This document shows positions 13,260 to 45,243 of a stretch of 64,000 nucleotides of DNA, in pieces. This stretch comes from Syngnathus acus. Its lineage: Eukaryota > Chordata > Actinopteri > Syngnathiformes > Syngnathidae. A program made the translations under genes and the position numbers. Numbering within the stretch: position 1 is the stretch's first letter; every line of letters starts with the position of its first letter. The stretch covers positions 8,342,786-8,406,785 of the forward strand of contig NC_051100.1 in NCBI RefSeq assembly GCF_901709675.1, read 5' to 3'. The notes below the pieces were generated by a model that worked only from the letters and a program-made list of their open reading frames with translations, had not been told where the DNA came from and did not search any database.

Positions 13260-13976
13260 TCAGCAGCCTTTAAGGTGGGGGAGTGCAGAAAGTTTGTCAA
13301 CCTTTCCCAAAGCTGCTGCACTTTCGACCCCCTTGAGCCACTCTTTACATTTCCTCATCACAGTCTCGTCTACGTCTCCGTCCTCTTCCTCATACTCAAC
13401 ATCGTCATATTTATGCTGGTCGTTCAAAAGCGAGATCTTAACGATGGCTGTGATGTCCTGTTCTCCATCCTCCAGCTTGGTCACCTGCGCGCCTTTGGAG
13501 CTCCCCTGCGATGCTTTTTTGGACGGGAAGACACGCCTGTGGCGGAAGTCCGCGGAAGCGCAGCATTTTTGTTGTTTCGCCAGCATCTGCTTCTCCAGAT
13601 TTCTCTTCTGAATAACAAGGATCGCCTCCGGTGTGAGGCTGAGCGTGAACTGGAGCTCCTTCTTTGTTGCGTCCTCTTTGCTGGCGAGGGGTCTGCCGGA
13701 GTGCGCGGAGGAGGAGCGCCTCACTTCGGCGATTGAGTCCTGAGCTTTAGTCGAGGTCAGCCACGAGCATTTTCCCTGCACCTCCTTCTGCGGCGGGTTT
13801 TGGGACTTCTCCTGTTTTGTCTTGCGCCCCAAATTCCTTAAATTAGCTGTTGTCCATGATGTGGTCTGCTTCTCCTTCCCGGAGTCTCTCTTCTCACCAC
13901 TGCTTTTTATTTTGCTGAATAGATCCCTTGCAGGAGACGGGATCTTCTGTTGGAGACTAATAGGTGGGAAAGGCAT
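13260..13976 (-). CDS. prr18: proline-rich protein 18 orthologue (Prr18)
   Basis: A single-exon gene of 238 aa with ATG at 13976 and stop at 13260. The start MPFPPIS matches the vertebrate PRR18 N-terminus. Two blocks are strongly conserved with the mammalian protein. One lies mid-protein (LTPEAILVIQKRNLEKQMLA). The other is C-terminal (SLLNDQHKYDDVEYEEE, then CKEWLKGVESAAA). The rest is basic, Ser/Lys-rich and probably disordered. It is much less proline-rich than the mammalian protein, so the name fits poorly. Position between tbxt and sft2d1 on the same strand supports orthology. The molecular function is not established. The conserved acidic KYDDVEYEEE segment looks like a protein-binding motif, but that is inference. 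Confidence 0.93.
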   Translation of the reverse strand: MPFPPISLQQKIPSPARDLFSKIKSSGEKRDSGKEKQTTSWTTANLRNLGRKTKQEKSQNPPQKEVQGKCSWLTSTKAQDSIAEVRRSSSAHSGRPLASKEDATKKELQFTLSLTPEAILVIQKRNLEKQMLAKQQKCCASADFRHRRVFPSKKASQGSSKGAQVTKLEDGEQDITAIVKISLLNDQHKYDDVEYEEEDGDVDETVMRKCKEWLKGVESAAALGKVDKLSALPHLKGC

Positions 13977-16398
13977 TTTCAGAACGCAAATTGCGTTATA
14001 AAAATGTGCAAAAAAAATGCTTCAAAGTGCAAATCGACACCAGCACTCTAAGGGCATCATCCGGAGTGGGTGCACCTGTTGTCCACACAAGTGAGCGTGG
14101 AATTCCGCTGCGAGCACTCATGCCCCCACGCCTTTATGGTAGCAAAAGCGAGGGGGCGTGGTCAGGAGAAACGCCAAACAAAGACACTGCGAGGAGGCGC
14201 TGATGTCATGAAGCTATTAACTTCCGATGAGAGACATATCACACGCAACGAAATATGAATCATACACACTAAAGTGTGAGATGAGTGGGGTCTGCTTCAG
14301 TCCTGGTGTTGTCATCATATCACATGAAAGAACGTGTACTACTCTCAAAACGTTCAGCAACACCACAAGTAAAACGGATTTTAAGTCTTTGGGAACTATT
14401 GATCCCAGTCTCATCATACGTCGTAGAAATGTGTGATCAAAGGTTTTAATTGGAAGACAGTTAGTACATTCAGTTCTTTTGCCACGATGGAAAAGCGCAG
14501 TTGAATGCAAGAGGATGATCATTTCCTCCTAAAAGTTGGATTGCTCCTCTATTTGTCCCCACCTATTTTAAAATGATGGCTACACGTTTCTAATGTTGTG
14601 GCCTGGGTCCCTTGACAAGCTGGACATTAAATATTAAAAGAAAAAAAAAAAGCATGTCTCGTGCATACTTTTGATTGGAACCCTTCAGTCAATACATAAT
14701 GTCATTTAACTCATGTGAATCGAGGGTCTATTGTGGCACTATGAGGGTTCGGCCAGTGGAGAAATAATAATAATTAAAAAAAAGTATCCATACATTGATT
14801 TCTATTCCTCACACCCAGATTTCATGACTTTTGAGTCTGAAAATGGATTAAAAATGTAACGGCTTCGCATGAGAGGAATCATTCAATCTGTATTTATTAA
14901 AAATTGCTTCATTTTATTTTTACAATTTAAGGCATTTTGCACATAATTGATTACCTCATCATGGAATGAGAGCCTCAGATGTCATTTACAATGTTTCAGT
15001 GTACAGATGATCACATTATAAACAGGACTACATAAGGAAAGACAAACATAATATGTATTAGGACTAAAAATAATAGTTCTCCATGATTTTAATATCCCCC
15101 TAAACTGCTTGTGCTGTTGTATACCTTTGTATCCCTCTTTACAACTTGTTTGGGATCCAAAAAGACCAAATGAGTTTGGATTAGGAATGAATGAATGAAG
15201 GAATGCCTTCATTCTGCAGCAATATTTGACCCCTCAGATTTCAGAGATTTGCTTGTTACTTAAATTACTTGAATAAATTGTACTAAAGGGAGACTTTGTC
15301 CATAATCCTTCTTTGCAAAAGCCTAACAAAATGATGAGGGGAGGTCTTTGCGCAACACGAATTGCAATGCAGTTGTTTGGGTTATGGGAAGAGCGCAACA
15401 TGTGACTTATTAAAAATAAAGAACAAAGTACCTGTAAAATGTCAGGTTTTGTGTATGAATAATGTTTTGTTGTATTTTCATACAAAAGCATAAGTCTTTC
15501 TGTCACCATAATACGAACAATCTGCACCTATGATGGGGGTAGCTAAAGTAATGAATCTTCCGGCAGAGGTTGTCATGACAACTCAATTCTCAAAGGCTAT
15601 GATGCCATCATGCTGGAGCATACAAGGATCCTGTTGGAAGCTATATTGGGTTATTAGGGCACGAAAACCACATTGCTCAGAAAAGCGTAACTAAATGGGT
15701 CATTGTTGCGTCTGGCTGAGAATCAAATTTTAAAATGCTCAATTTTAATGTAATTTACCGAGTGGGGGAGGGGGCTAATATACACAAAGCCTACCAACAT
15801 GTGCGCCTAATTTTACACTGTTTAACTGGAAAAACTCAAGAGCTGTGGAGTTCAAACATGCCAGTGCAAACATCACTGAAGCAGTGCCTCATAAGCTCGA
15901 GGGTAATTTTTTTTTTAATATCTATTAAAACATAGAAGGCAGACGCTCATATGAAGACAAAAAACGAAATGTGTTTTGGCAGCAGTGTCCGTGTTCTAAT
16001 TTGAATCGAGTTTAAGAAAGCACACGTCAAGCAAGATTTAATTTATAAATAGATTAGTCGTATTTAAGGATATCCCCCCCCTGCACTTGTATAGTGGATT
16101 GCGAATCACAGGAAATTTAAATTACTTTATGAGCACTCAAGCAGCCTCAACCAACCTGAAATATCTATTGAATCTTTAAATATATTAAGCATTAAATGCA
16201 CTCACAGCATAAAGTACAAAAGTAAAATCTGATCCAAGGAATAGACCTTCGGTTAACTCAAAAAGGCCACTATAATAAGCAGTAAAAAAAAAAAAAAAAA
16301 GATGAAATAAACAACAATTATATGTATATTGTAGAGTTATTGTTCTTGCAGTTGCATATGAGGACCAGTCTCCAAATGAAAGAGTGTACTCCAGAATC
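13977..16398. other. prr18-sft2d1 intergenic region
   Basis: About 2.4 kb between the prr18 start and the last sft2d1 exon. It should hold the prr18 promoter and 5' UTR on the right of 13976 and the sft2d1 3' UTR on the left of 16399. I see AT-rich unique sequence and short A or T runs, but no gene and no clear mobile element. Confidence 0.5.
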
Positions 16399-22761
<6,363 letters not shown>

Positions 22762-24083
22762 GGTCTCGGGAAGACGACAAATTAATTAGACGTCGGTGTA
22801 ATACAACGCCAATTTCTATTATTACTTGTGTGCATTGGGAGAATATTGTCAGAAGTTCGAGCACTGTGGACTTCCTGACTCCCCGAATCGGCCCACTCTT
22901 ATAAACTGATTTGAGGTCAACTATGATGCTGAAAGTTACGTTAGCTGAGCGCGTTTCATGGTCTAAACAACTGATTCCAGATCAGTATTGCTCTGCCCGG
23001 GGTGTCGTCTTCCTTTATCGCCTCTTCCACTTCCTGTGAAACGTCCGCACGAATTGTTTGAAAATGTAATATTGGGTTTTGGATGTTGTTTTGACGTCAC
23101 CAATATTGATTTGATCGTTGATTATTTACTTATTGATTTCGATTTATATTGTTAAATAAAATGATCAGTCACATGATACGGGTAGAGTCGATCCCTTTGC
23201 TTTTTGACCCCACCTAGTGTATTAAGGCGGCAGCACAGCTTAAAATACACGCGCTCCTGACAATTTGCCCCTACTTTGTGAGTTTTTAAAACTAATTAGA
23301 ATTAGTCTCGACGACCAATGCATTGTATGCACGATTACATGGATATTTAAGAAATAACATTTTTGACAACGCTTGACATATGCAGCGAGGCAGAAAAGTG
23401 TGATTCATCATCTATGGAGAGTTGGAGACGTTCTTTTGTCACGGACAGATATGCATTCGTCGACAATCAGATGAAAATTGAACTTTTAACAATCATTGGG
23501 AAGGTTACTAGAAGGGCCTCTTTATTCTCAAACGCAGAAACGAAACAGACGGCTTTTATGGTACTGCAGTGTCTAGTCTTGACCACACGGTGACGAAGTT
23601 GCGCAGATAACCTAAATTGTTTATTTATGGTGGGAAAAAAATAGACAAATAATAAATATTAACTTAGTTAGTAATTCTAGGTCCGTACAGGTTTAGAGTA
23701 TGGGCCTAATTATGTGTCGAAAAAAACAAAAGGGAACAAAAACAGACGCGACTTTAATGGTATTTTTTTCCAATAATTTTTTATTATGCACATTTTGACT
23801 AAGCAGAAAGGGACTTCCATATGTTTAACATGCCAACAATTGTTTTGTTAGGCTTTTCTTCATATTTCAATTATTTTCTCCTACCCGGCCCGCCTCCTGT
23901 GACGTTGCGGTAAGTAAACTTTTTCTCCCCAGAGGCCAACGTAATTTGGTAACAACAAGTCTCCACACACAGCGCCTAAACTCTCCTGGGTGATGTAGGT
24001 CAGTCGTCGTGCAATCGAGTGTGCGCTGGTATCTTTGTTGTGGGTATTTTCCGCCTGCTTGGACTGAGAAGTGCAGTGGGAAA
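22762..24083. other. shared upstream region of sft2d1 and mertk
   Basis: A 1.3-kb divergent intergenic region. It should hold the sft2d1 promoter (transcribed leftwards) and the mertk promoter and 5' UTR (transcribed rightwards). I see no TATA box at a convincing distance from either start. An open frame of 76 codons at 23363-23593 has no family signature and is not called. The region is also the junction between two blocks that lie on different human chromosomes. Confidence 0.5.
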
Positions 24084-34660
<10,577 letters not shown>

Positions 34661-35665
34661 AAGTTTGGTTGTCAAGAAGTTCTAAGATATTGTATTGTAT
34701 TGTATTTTGTACCATACTGAATTGTATTAAAATCCCCCTACAGTGGTTGAGTACTAAACATTTTGCTATGCTCCACTAAAACCATCTGTAGTAATTTAAT
34801 TTTATAAACAAATGATGATTTGATCGTCTTAATGGCATTGTTGTTGTCAACCTGAGTTCAACCTTGTTGATGTTTGCACATATGTTTAGAATCCACTAGA
34901 CTGTGAAATGGTTTACTTTTGTGTTTTGTTGCTGTTGATGTGGATAATGTAAATAACCGACATAAATGCATTGTATAGTGGAAGAATAAATAATTTATAG
35001 AATACAGTATTTCAGGCCTATCATTGTAACATTTTTAAAATGTTTTTGTGGTCCTCAAAGTGGTTATACATATTTTATATAAAACCCAATCACAATTATT
35101 CACAAATGGTTTTTGACCTATACTCAAATGAATACACTACAAAGTCAAAATATTTAATGTTCAAACTGATGTGTTATTGTTTTTTTTGCAAATATTCTCT
35201 GATTTTGAAGGTGACACATTCCAAAAGAGTTAGGGCAGGGGCAATAAAAGGTGAGAGCCTGATTGGAAACAGTTCAGTGTAGAGGTGTCAAAATTAATTG
35301 ACAACTATACTATTCATCAAGTATTTTAAACGGGGGAAAAACTATGGTGTGGAAGGACTCGTTTCTGTGTTTTGTAAGATTTCTAGTGGAAAACAAATCT
35401 TCTGAAAGAAGTAAGATACAGATCTGTTTGAGACTGCTGGTCTCGTGCAAATCAATTGATCCTTGAAATTCATATACATTATATTTATAAGTAATCATGG
35501 TGTCATGAAAAGTCAAGTTTCTATCTAGTCTTTATTTCTCTAGTTACATAATTGCATATTGGATGAAAACGTAGAACCGGATCGTCCAAGTACGATGCAA
35601 GTGAATGCTTTCTGCTGTGGTGCGTTCAGGACGCCTCGAGAATGAAAGTATTCACGCGCTGCAAC
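34661..35665. other. mertk 3' UTR and tmem87b promoter region
   Basis: About 1 kb between the mertk stop and the tmem87b start. An AATAAA signal at 34985-34990 is a good candidate for mertk polyadenylation, about 325 bases after the stop. The last few hundred bases before 35642 should hold the tmem87b promoter. No other gene or repeat is evident. Confidence 0.55.
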
Positions 35666-38600
35666 ATGGCAGCTGTTCCAATGAGTACGTGGAGCTGCTT
35701 GAACAAGGAGCGTTTCTATACATGGACACTTCTTTATGTACTCTCACTCGTTACCATAAAAACAGTTGCATCTGCTCCAGAGACGGGATCATGGAAAATA
35801 ACCGCTTCAAGTGTAAGTAAAGAGTTACAAATTAACAGTTGATACGGCTAACAGTGTTAGCTGTGTGATGCTAGTTTGCTGTCATGGAAGAATCGGCGGT
35901 TAACCTTCTCCGTCTATTAACTGATACACGTCATAACAAAATAATTTAAAATATTGGGCTTGGTTTTGGTCTTTATATGTATGTCGTGGGACATATAAAT
36001 AACTGTCGTGAAAGAAAAAGGCTGTTGTTTTCGTGACTGGTAGCTAGCCCCAGATTGGCTCGTCCATGTACTATTACTACTACTATATTACTATTGTATT
36101 GTACTGTACTTTAAAAAACATTTTTTTTTAAAGAGGTCCTAGAATAGTTGGAAAACAAAACACTTGCATTTATTTGAGTGTTTTCTTTAGATATCTGCTT
36201 GGACGTTTTAACATGAAGCAGAACAGAAGCTTGTCGTTGACTGTTTTATTTAAAGATCAGTCCTTTCCATTGAAGCTAAATAATCAAGAAATGCAGAGAA
36301 CGTTTCAGTTTTGACCCCCACTGTCCAGTTGCAGTATGATGGTATTATTAACCTGGAAGGATGAACAATTGGCAATAAAGCTGATTCTGATGTATAAAAG
36401 AAAAATAATAATTTGCTTTCCAACAGACCTCAAGACCGCTACTGTTAAGAAAGTCCATGTTCAAAGACACCAACGTTGAACTGAAAGGTAAGACGTGAAA
36501 AAATACAGTTTGATGATTTCACAATTAACAGACTCCCATTTGGTGTTCACCCTGACTTATTTGTTGTTGCAGTTGTGTCATTTGGCTGCCCTGATGAGGT
36601 AACATTCACCATTCAGTGGTATTTGAAATACTACCCCTGCCACAATGATTTCAATAATCTTGATGTGAGTATGACTCTTTTTAAATACTTATTGATGTTG
36701 TCATTGCTTGATGACAAGATAAATTGTTTTGCCCTTTGTAGGAAATGTACGAGCGAACGCCGCTGAGCCGCGGGCAGAGCTTAGATCCCAATCCCCTCAT
36801 AAAAGGAGAGTACATCGAGCACAAACACAAACCGATAGTGTGTAACAGCAATCTGCGCTCCTTTCCAGTGTTAAAAGTAGGTTTTGATTGCATTATTGTG
36901 AGAGTCACATACTGTACTTAAGATTGTCTTATGCTCTCACCTCTTCCACTTCCTTCAGAAAGCCAAGGCAGAGCCACGAACTGTCAGTCCGCCTGTTGAG
37001 GGAAAAAAGTTGGTCAGTAATATTAGGAATTATGATAGCAACTTGAGGCCAACGTTGTAATCTGTGTTTTATTTTTGCAACGCTGCAGGATGAAAGCGAC
37101 ATCCGATGGATTACTGAAGAGTATGATGGCGGCACGGTGACAAACAGCAGCACTGTGGTCAAAAACAAAGACAATGTCATAGCCTCCACATGGAAGGACG
37201 GCCCTTACCTACTCGTGGTGAAGATTGTGCCCAGTAAACAAGATGCTAACTGGAATTTAACTAGTGAGGAGTTATTTTTCACATTATTACATTTCACAAG
37301 TCATTTTTCCTCACATAATGCTGATGTAATAAACAAAATATCATTTCAGTGAGTGTGGTGATGAAAGGCAGGCATGGGTTCATTTCCATTACAGAATACC
37401 CTCTCATGATCGTAAGTAGACAACATCTTGTCATTATGATCAATTTGCTGTTTCTCAAAACACTTTTGCTCCAATTTGTCAACAGTTCTACATGGTCATG
37501 TGTGTGGTGTACATCCTCTTCGCCCTGTTGTGGTTCATCTGGGCTGCCTGCTACTGGAAAGATATATTGAGGATCCAGTTTTGGATCGCAGGGGTCATCT
37601 TCCTGGGGATGGTGGAGAAGGCGGTCTTCTGCGCTGAATACGAAAACACCAATATTGTCGGCTCTGCTTGTGAGTATCTGCTGACATGCTTAACTGAAAG
37701 AAACATTTCCCACCATTGTTGCTAATGGTCACGCTGTTTGGGTTCTTCAGCTTCTGGCCTGCTGATTTTTGCCGAGCTGATTTCGGCCCTCAAGAGAACT
37801 ATAGCCCGATTGCTCGTCATCATCGTCAGCCTGGGCTATGGCATTGTCAAGTATGTCAACTTATATGCACACACTAGAACTAATTTCAAAGGGAGTGACA
37901 TGTCAGTTTATTAAGAATACTTGCAATCTTTTGTCCTCACAGGCCTCGATTAGGCACGCTGATGCATCGAGTGGTTGGTCTCGGGGTTCTCTACTTTGTC
38001 TTTGCTGCCATTGAAGGTGTACTGAGGATAACTGGGGTGAGACTTTGTCCCCTGTAATGTAAGACAATGTTTCTTTTAACACATGGCAACAATCAGTTAA
38101 GGTAACAAAATATGATCGTGCATAAACAACATAACCTAAAGTGCAATCATGTTCAGTGTTACAACAAGAATCCCAAAGTGTGTTTTTTGTGCTTGTATGT
38201 ATTTAAGGGTCGAGACAATGGCCCTGCTCTCATTACAGCAATTGTTCTGGCTGTATTAGACTCATTCATCATCTGGTTCATATCCTTTCAGCGTTTTACT
38301 CTCAAAAGTCAACTCCTCTCTGCTAAAACTGTGGCCTAATGGGTCGGGTTACCGGATTCCCTTTGTGCACTTCTGTGAGCTTCTGTTCTTTTTACTCCTC
38401 TTCTTCGTGTCCACATTGTGATGTGTCCTTCTTTCCAGGCTAAAGACTCAGACCTGGCCCTGCTGGCCAACATTCCCCTGGCTCTGCTTGACTCCTCTCT
38501 ATGCTGGTGGATATCCTTCCCTTTCCCTCTGTCTCCCTTGCTTTTGAAGCTCTTAGACCAAGAGTAGGATATGCACAATTGTCAAATGACATCTCTTGGT

Positions 38601-40456
38601 CTAAGAAGATTTGCATGCATTCTTCTGCTTCTGCATGCCATGACACTCACTCACCATAAACCTGGCTCTGGCTCACACACACCTGCATTTAGAATTCTGC
38701 CTTTACAAAAATAGCACTCAGTTTTACTGGCATTGTCATAGAGGTATTCAGTTACCACATTATTGTTCATTATTGTGCTTGTGCAGCTGCACTTCATACC
38801 TCGAGTTACGCAACTAAACGAAATTACTTTCCAAATTATTATGCAAATTGTATTTTTCTCAGATTTTTATAGTCTCAGCATGATTTTTAAGGCTTTAATA
38901 ATAATAAACCTCCCGATGGATTTTGGTTAATAAAAAACATTTTTTTGTTCAAATGTACCAATTTCAATGTCAACGTTTCAAACAGTCCGCTTATGTTTGC
39001 ATGTTCATTTGATACAAAGCATGGAGGTTCATTTGAGTGGAGTTGTGCGTTTGCCTTGACTGCCAATTACATATTTGTCAGCCTTGCTCAAACCATCAAG
39101 ACTCTGAAGCTGAGAAAAAACCCGGTTAAGTTGTCCCTCTACAGGCACTTCACAAACACACTCATATTTGCAGTCATTGGTGAGTGGAATACACAATGCT
39201 TGACAACACGTGCATGTCTTACAGTTACCATACCTATTTTTCATTTATGGTCCATCCTTTAGCTTCCATCATTTTCATGGGTTGGACAGCAAAGAAATTC
39301 CGTCTCGTCGATTGCCAGTCGGTGAGTATGCTTGGCATATCTGTCTTAATTCGAATTCATTAGACGTCAACTACATTTTTAACAAGGACCTCATTTGTGC
39401 TCAGGATTGGATCGAACTGTGGGTGGAAGATGCTTTCTGGAGGTTTTTATTCTCCCTCATTCTACTTGTCATAATGTTCCTATGGAGACCATCTGCTAAC
39501 AACCAAAGGCAAGTTCTAATAGATTGTGGCCACCACACCCTGTTGCCTGCCCTTTTGTTCCATCCCTTCATTGATTTTTAATACACACAGGTATGCCTTC
39601 ACACCTCTTATCGACGACTCAGATGATGAGGAAATTGAGGAATTTATTGCCTCTGCAAACATGGGTACGATAACCTACCTAATCTTGGTTTTATCACGCA
39701 ACGCGCAGCCTTTTCTACTCTGGTAACAGCTCGTTTTCCCTCCACAGCTGGCATGAAACTGAGAACCACAAAAAATGAGACAAATGGTACAGTGAAATCA
39801 CCAGAATCAAACACGGTCAGTAATGCACATGTAATTGTTTTATCTGTTAAACTTGATGGTTTTCATTAGAAAAGGGTTTCCCAAAAATAAAATGCTCTTG
39901 ATCATCAAACGCACACAGTTGAGTTGAAGAACTTATTTTTTTTTAGGAAGAATGTTGATATACATAATGTATTTATAATGTACATTATAATGTGTTTAAT
40001 AAGTTGACCCGTGGGGAGAAAGCCAATTCCTGGTTTGGGTTTTGACGTTTGGGAAAGACTGAGTGAAATAGAGCCAGTAGGGATCTGCAGTCAAAATCAG
40101 TTTCCCACAGGTGGCAGTGTTTACTATATTTTTCTCCATCTAGGAAGAAGACTTGAAGTGGGTTGAGGAAAACATTCCTAGCTCTCTCTCTGATATGTAA
40201 GTCATTTAACACCAATCATTATTCAGTTTAGCAACCTGAGTTGAATTAATGAGAAGGATTCAAACTGTCCTTTTGTCTTTTCAGAGCTCTTCCGGTCTTG
40301 CTTGACTCTGATGAGGTATTGCTTTTTTTAAGTCTATGCACTTGTTGTGCTATACTATATAATTCCTGTGTTAAAAGTTGGACAACAGTTCACACTGCTG
40401 TTATCACTGTGTAGGAAATCATGACGACCAAGTATGAGATGTCCAAGCTGGAATGA
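35666..40456 (+). CDS. tmem87b: transmembrane protein 87B (GOST-type Golgi membrane protein)
   Basis: Family members have a signal peptide, a lumenal GOLD-like domain and seven membrane helices, and act in Golgi-endosome trafficking. Coding exons: 35666-35812, 36427-36487, 36573-36664, 36742-36876, 36959-37012, 37089-37263, 37350-37411, 37486-37669, 37751-37850, 37943-38036, then 38208-38279 or 38439-38510, then 39071-39179, 39263-39321, 39405-39508, 39591-39664, 39748-39815, 40144-40196, 40285-40315, 40415-40456. They total 1716 nt, 571 aa (human 555). Family blocks include [86 protein letters not shown] and [13 protein letters not shown] second in-frame ATG at 35642 is possible; I chose 35666 for its better context (ACATGG) and signal-peptide position. 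Exon 11 exists in two alternative copies with U12 AT-AC splicing. Intron 14 starts with GC. Confidence 0.96.
38208..38279 (+). other. tmem87b: tmem87b mutually exclusive exon 11A
   Basis: A 72-nt exon coding 24 residues of a membrane helix ([20 protein letters not shown], then IIWF). The acceptor is an ordinary AG at 38206-38207. The donor is ATATCCTT at 38280, the U12-type AT-AC consensus. It resembles the corresponding segment of mammalian TMEM87B (LAVVLDDIILAVIDSIFVWF). Confidence 0.9.
38439..38510 (+). other. tmem87b: tmem87b mutually exclusive exon 11B
   Basis: A second 72-nt exon 159 bases after 11A, coding [20 protein letters not shown] and then LCWW. Both exons keep phase 0 at each side, and 10 of 24 residues agree. 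The acceptor CTTTCCAG is U2-type; the donor is again ATATCCTT at 38511. The peptide resembles the corresponding segment of mammalian TMEM87A (DLVLLASIPLALLDTALCWW) more than that of TMEM87B. Confidence 0.88.
38511..39070 (+). other. U12-type AT-AC intron of tmem87b
   Basis: The intron after exon 11 (from 38280 if 11A is used, from 38511 if 11B is used) starts ATATCCTT and ends CAATTAC at 39070. A U12-type branch site GCCTTGAC at 39053-39060 lies about 11 bases before the end, within the short distance minor-class introns need. The reading frame requires this junction (..WF or ..WW joined to IFVSLAQT). No GT or AG is available that would keep the frame. Confidence 0.9.

Positions 40457-45243
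<4,787 letters not shown>

Noticed and set aside
13242-13736. Plus-strand open frame of 164 codons
   Set aside because: It lies antisense to the prr18 coding exon and has no family motifs; the minus-strand frame shows strong conservation.
23363-23593. Plus-strand open frame of 76 codons upstream of mertk
   Set aside because: No family signature and no splice link to mertk exon 1; coding potential cannot be supported from the sequence.
35642-35665. Upstream ATG of tmem87b
   Set aside because: Possible but less likely; the second ATG has better context and gives a normal signal peptide position.
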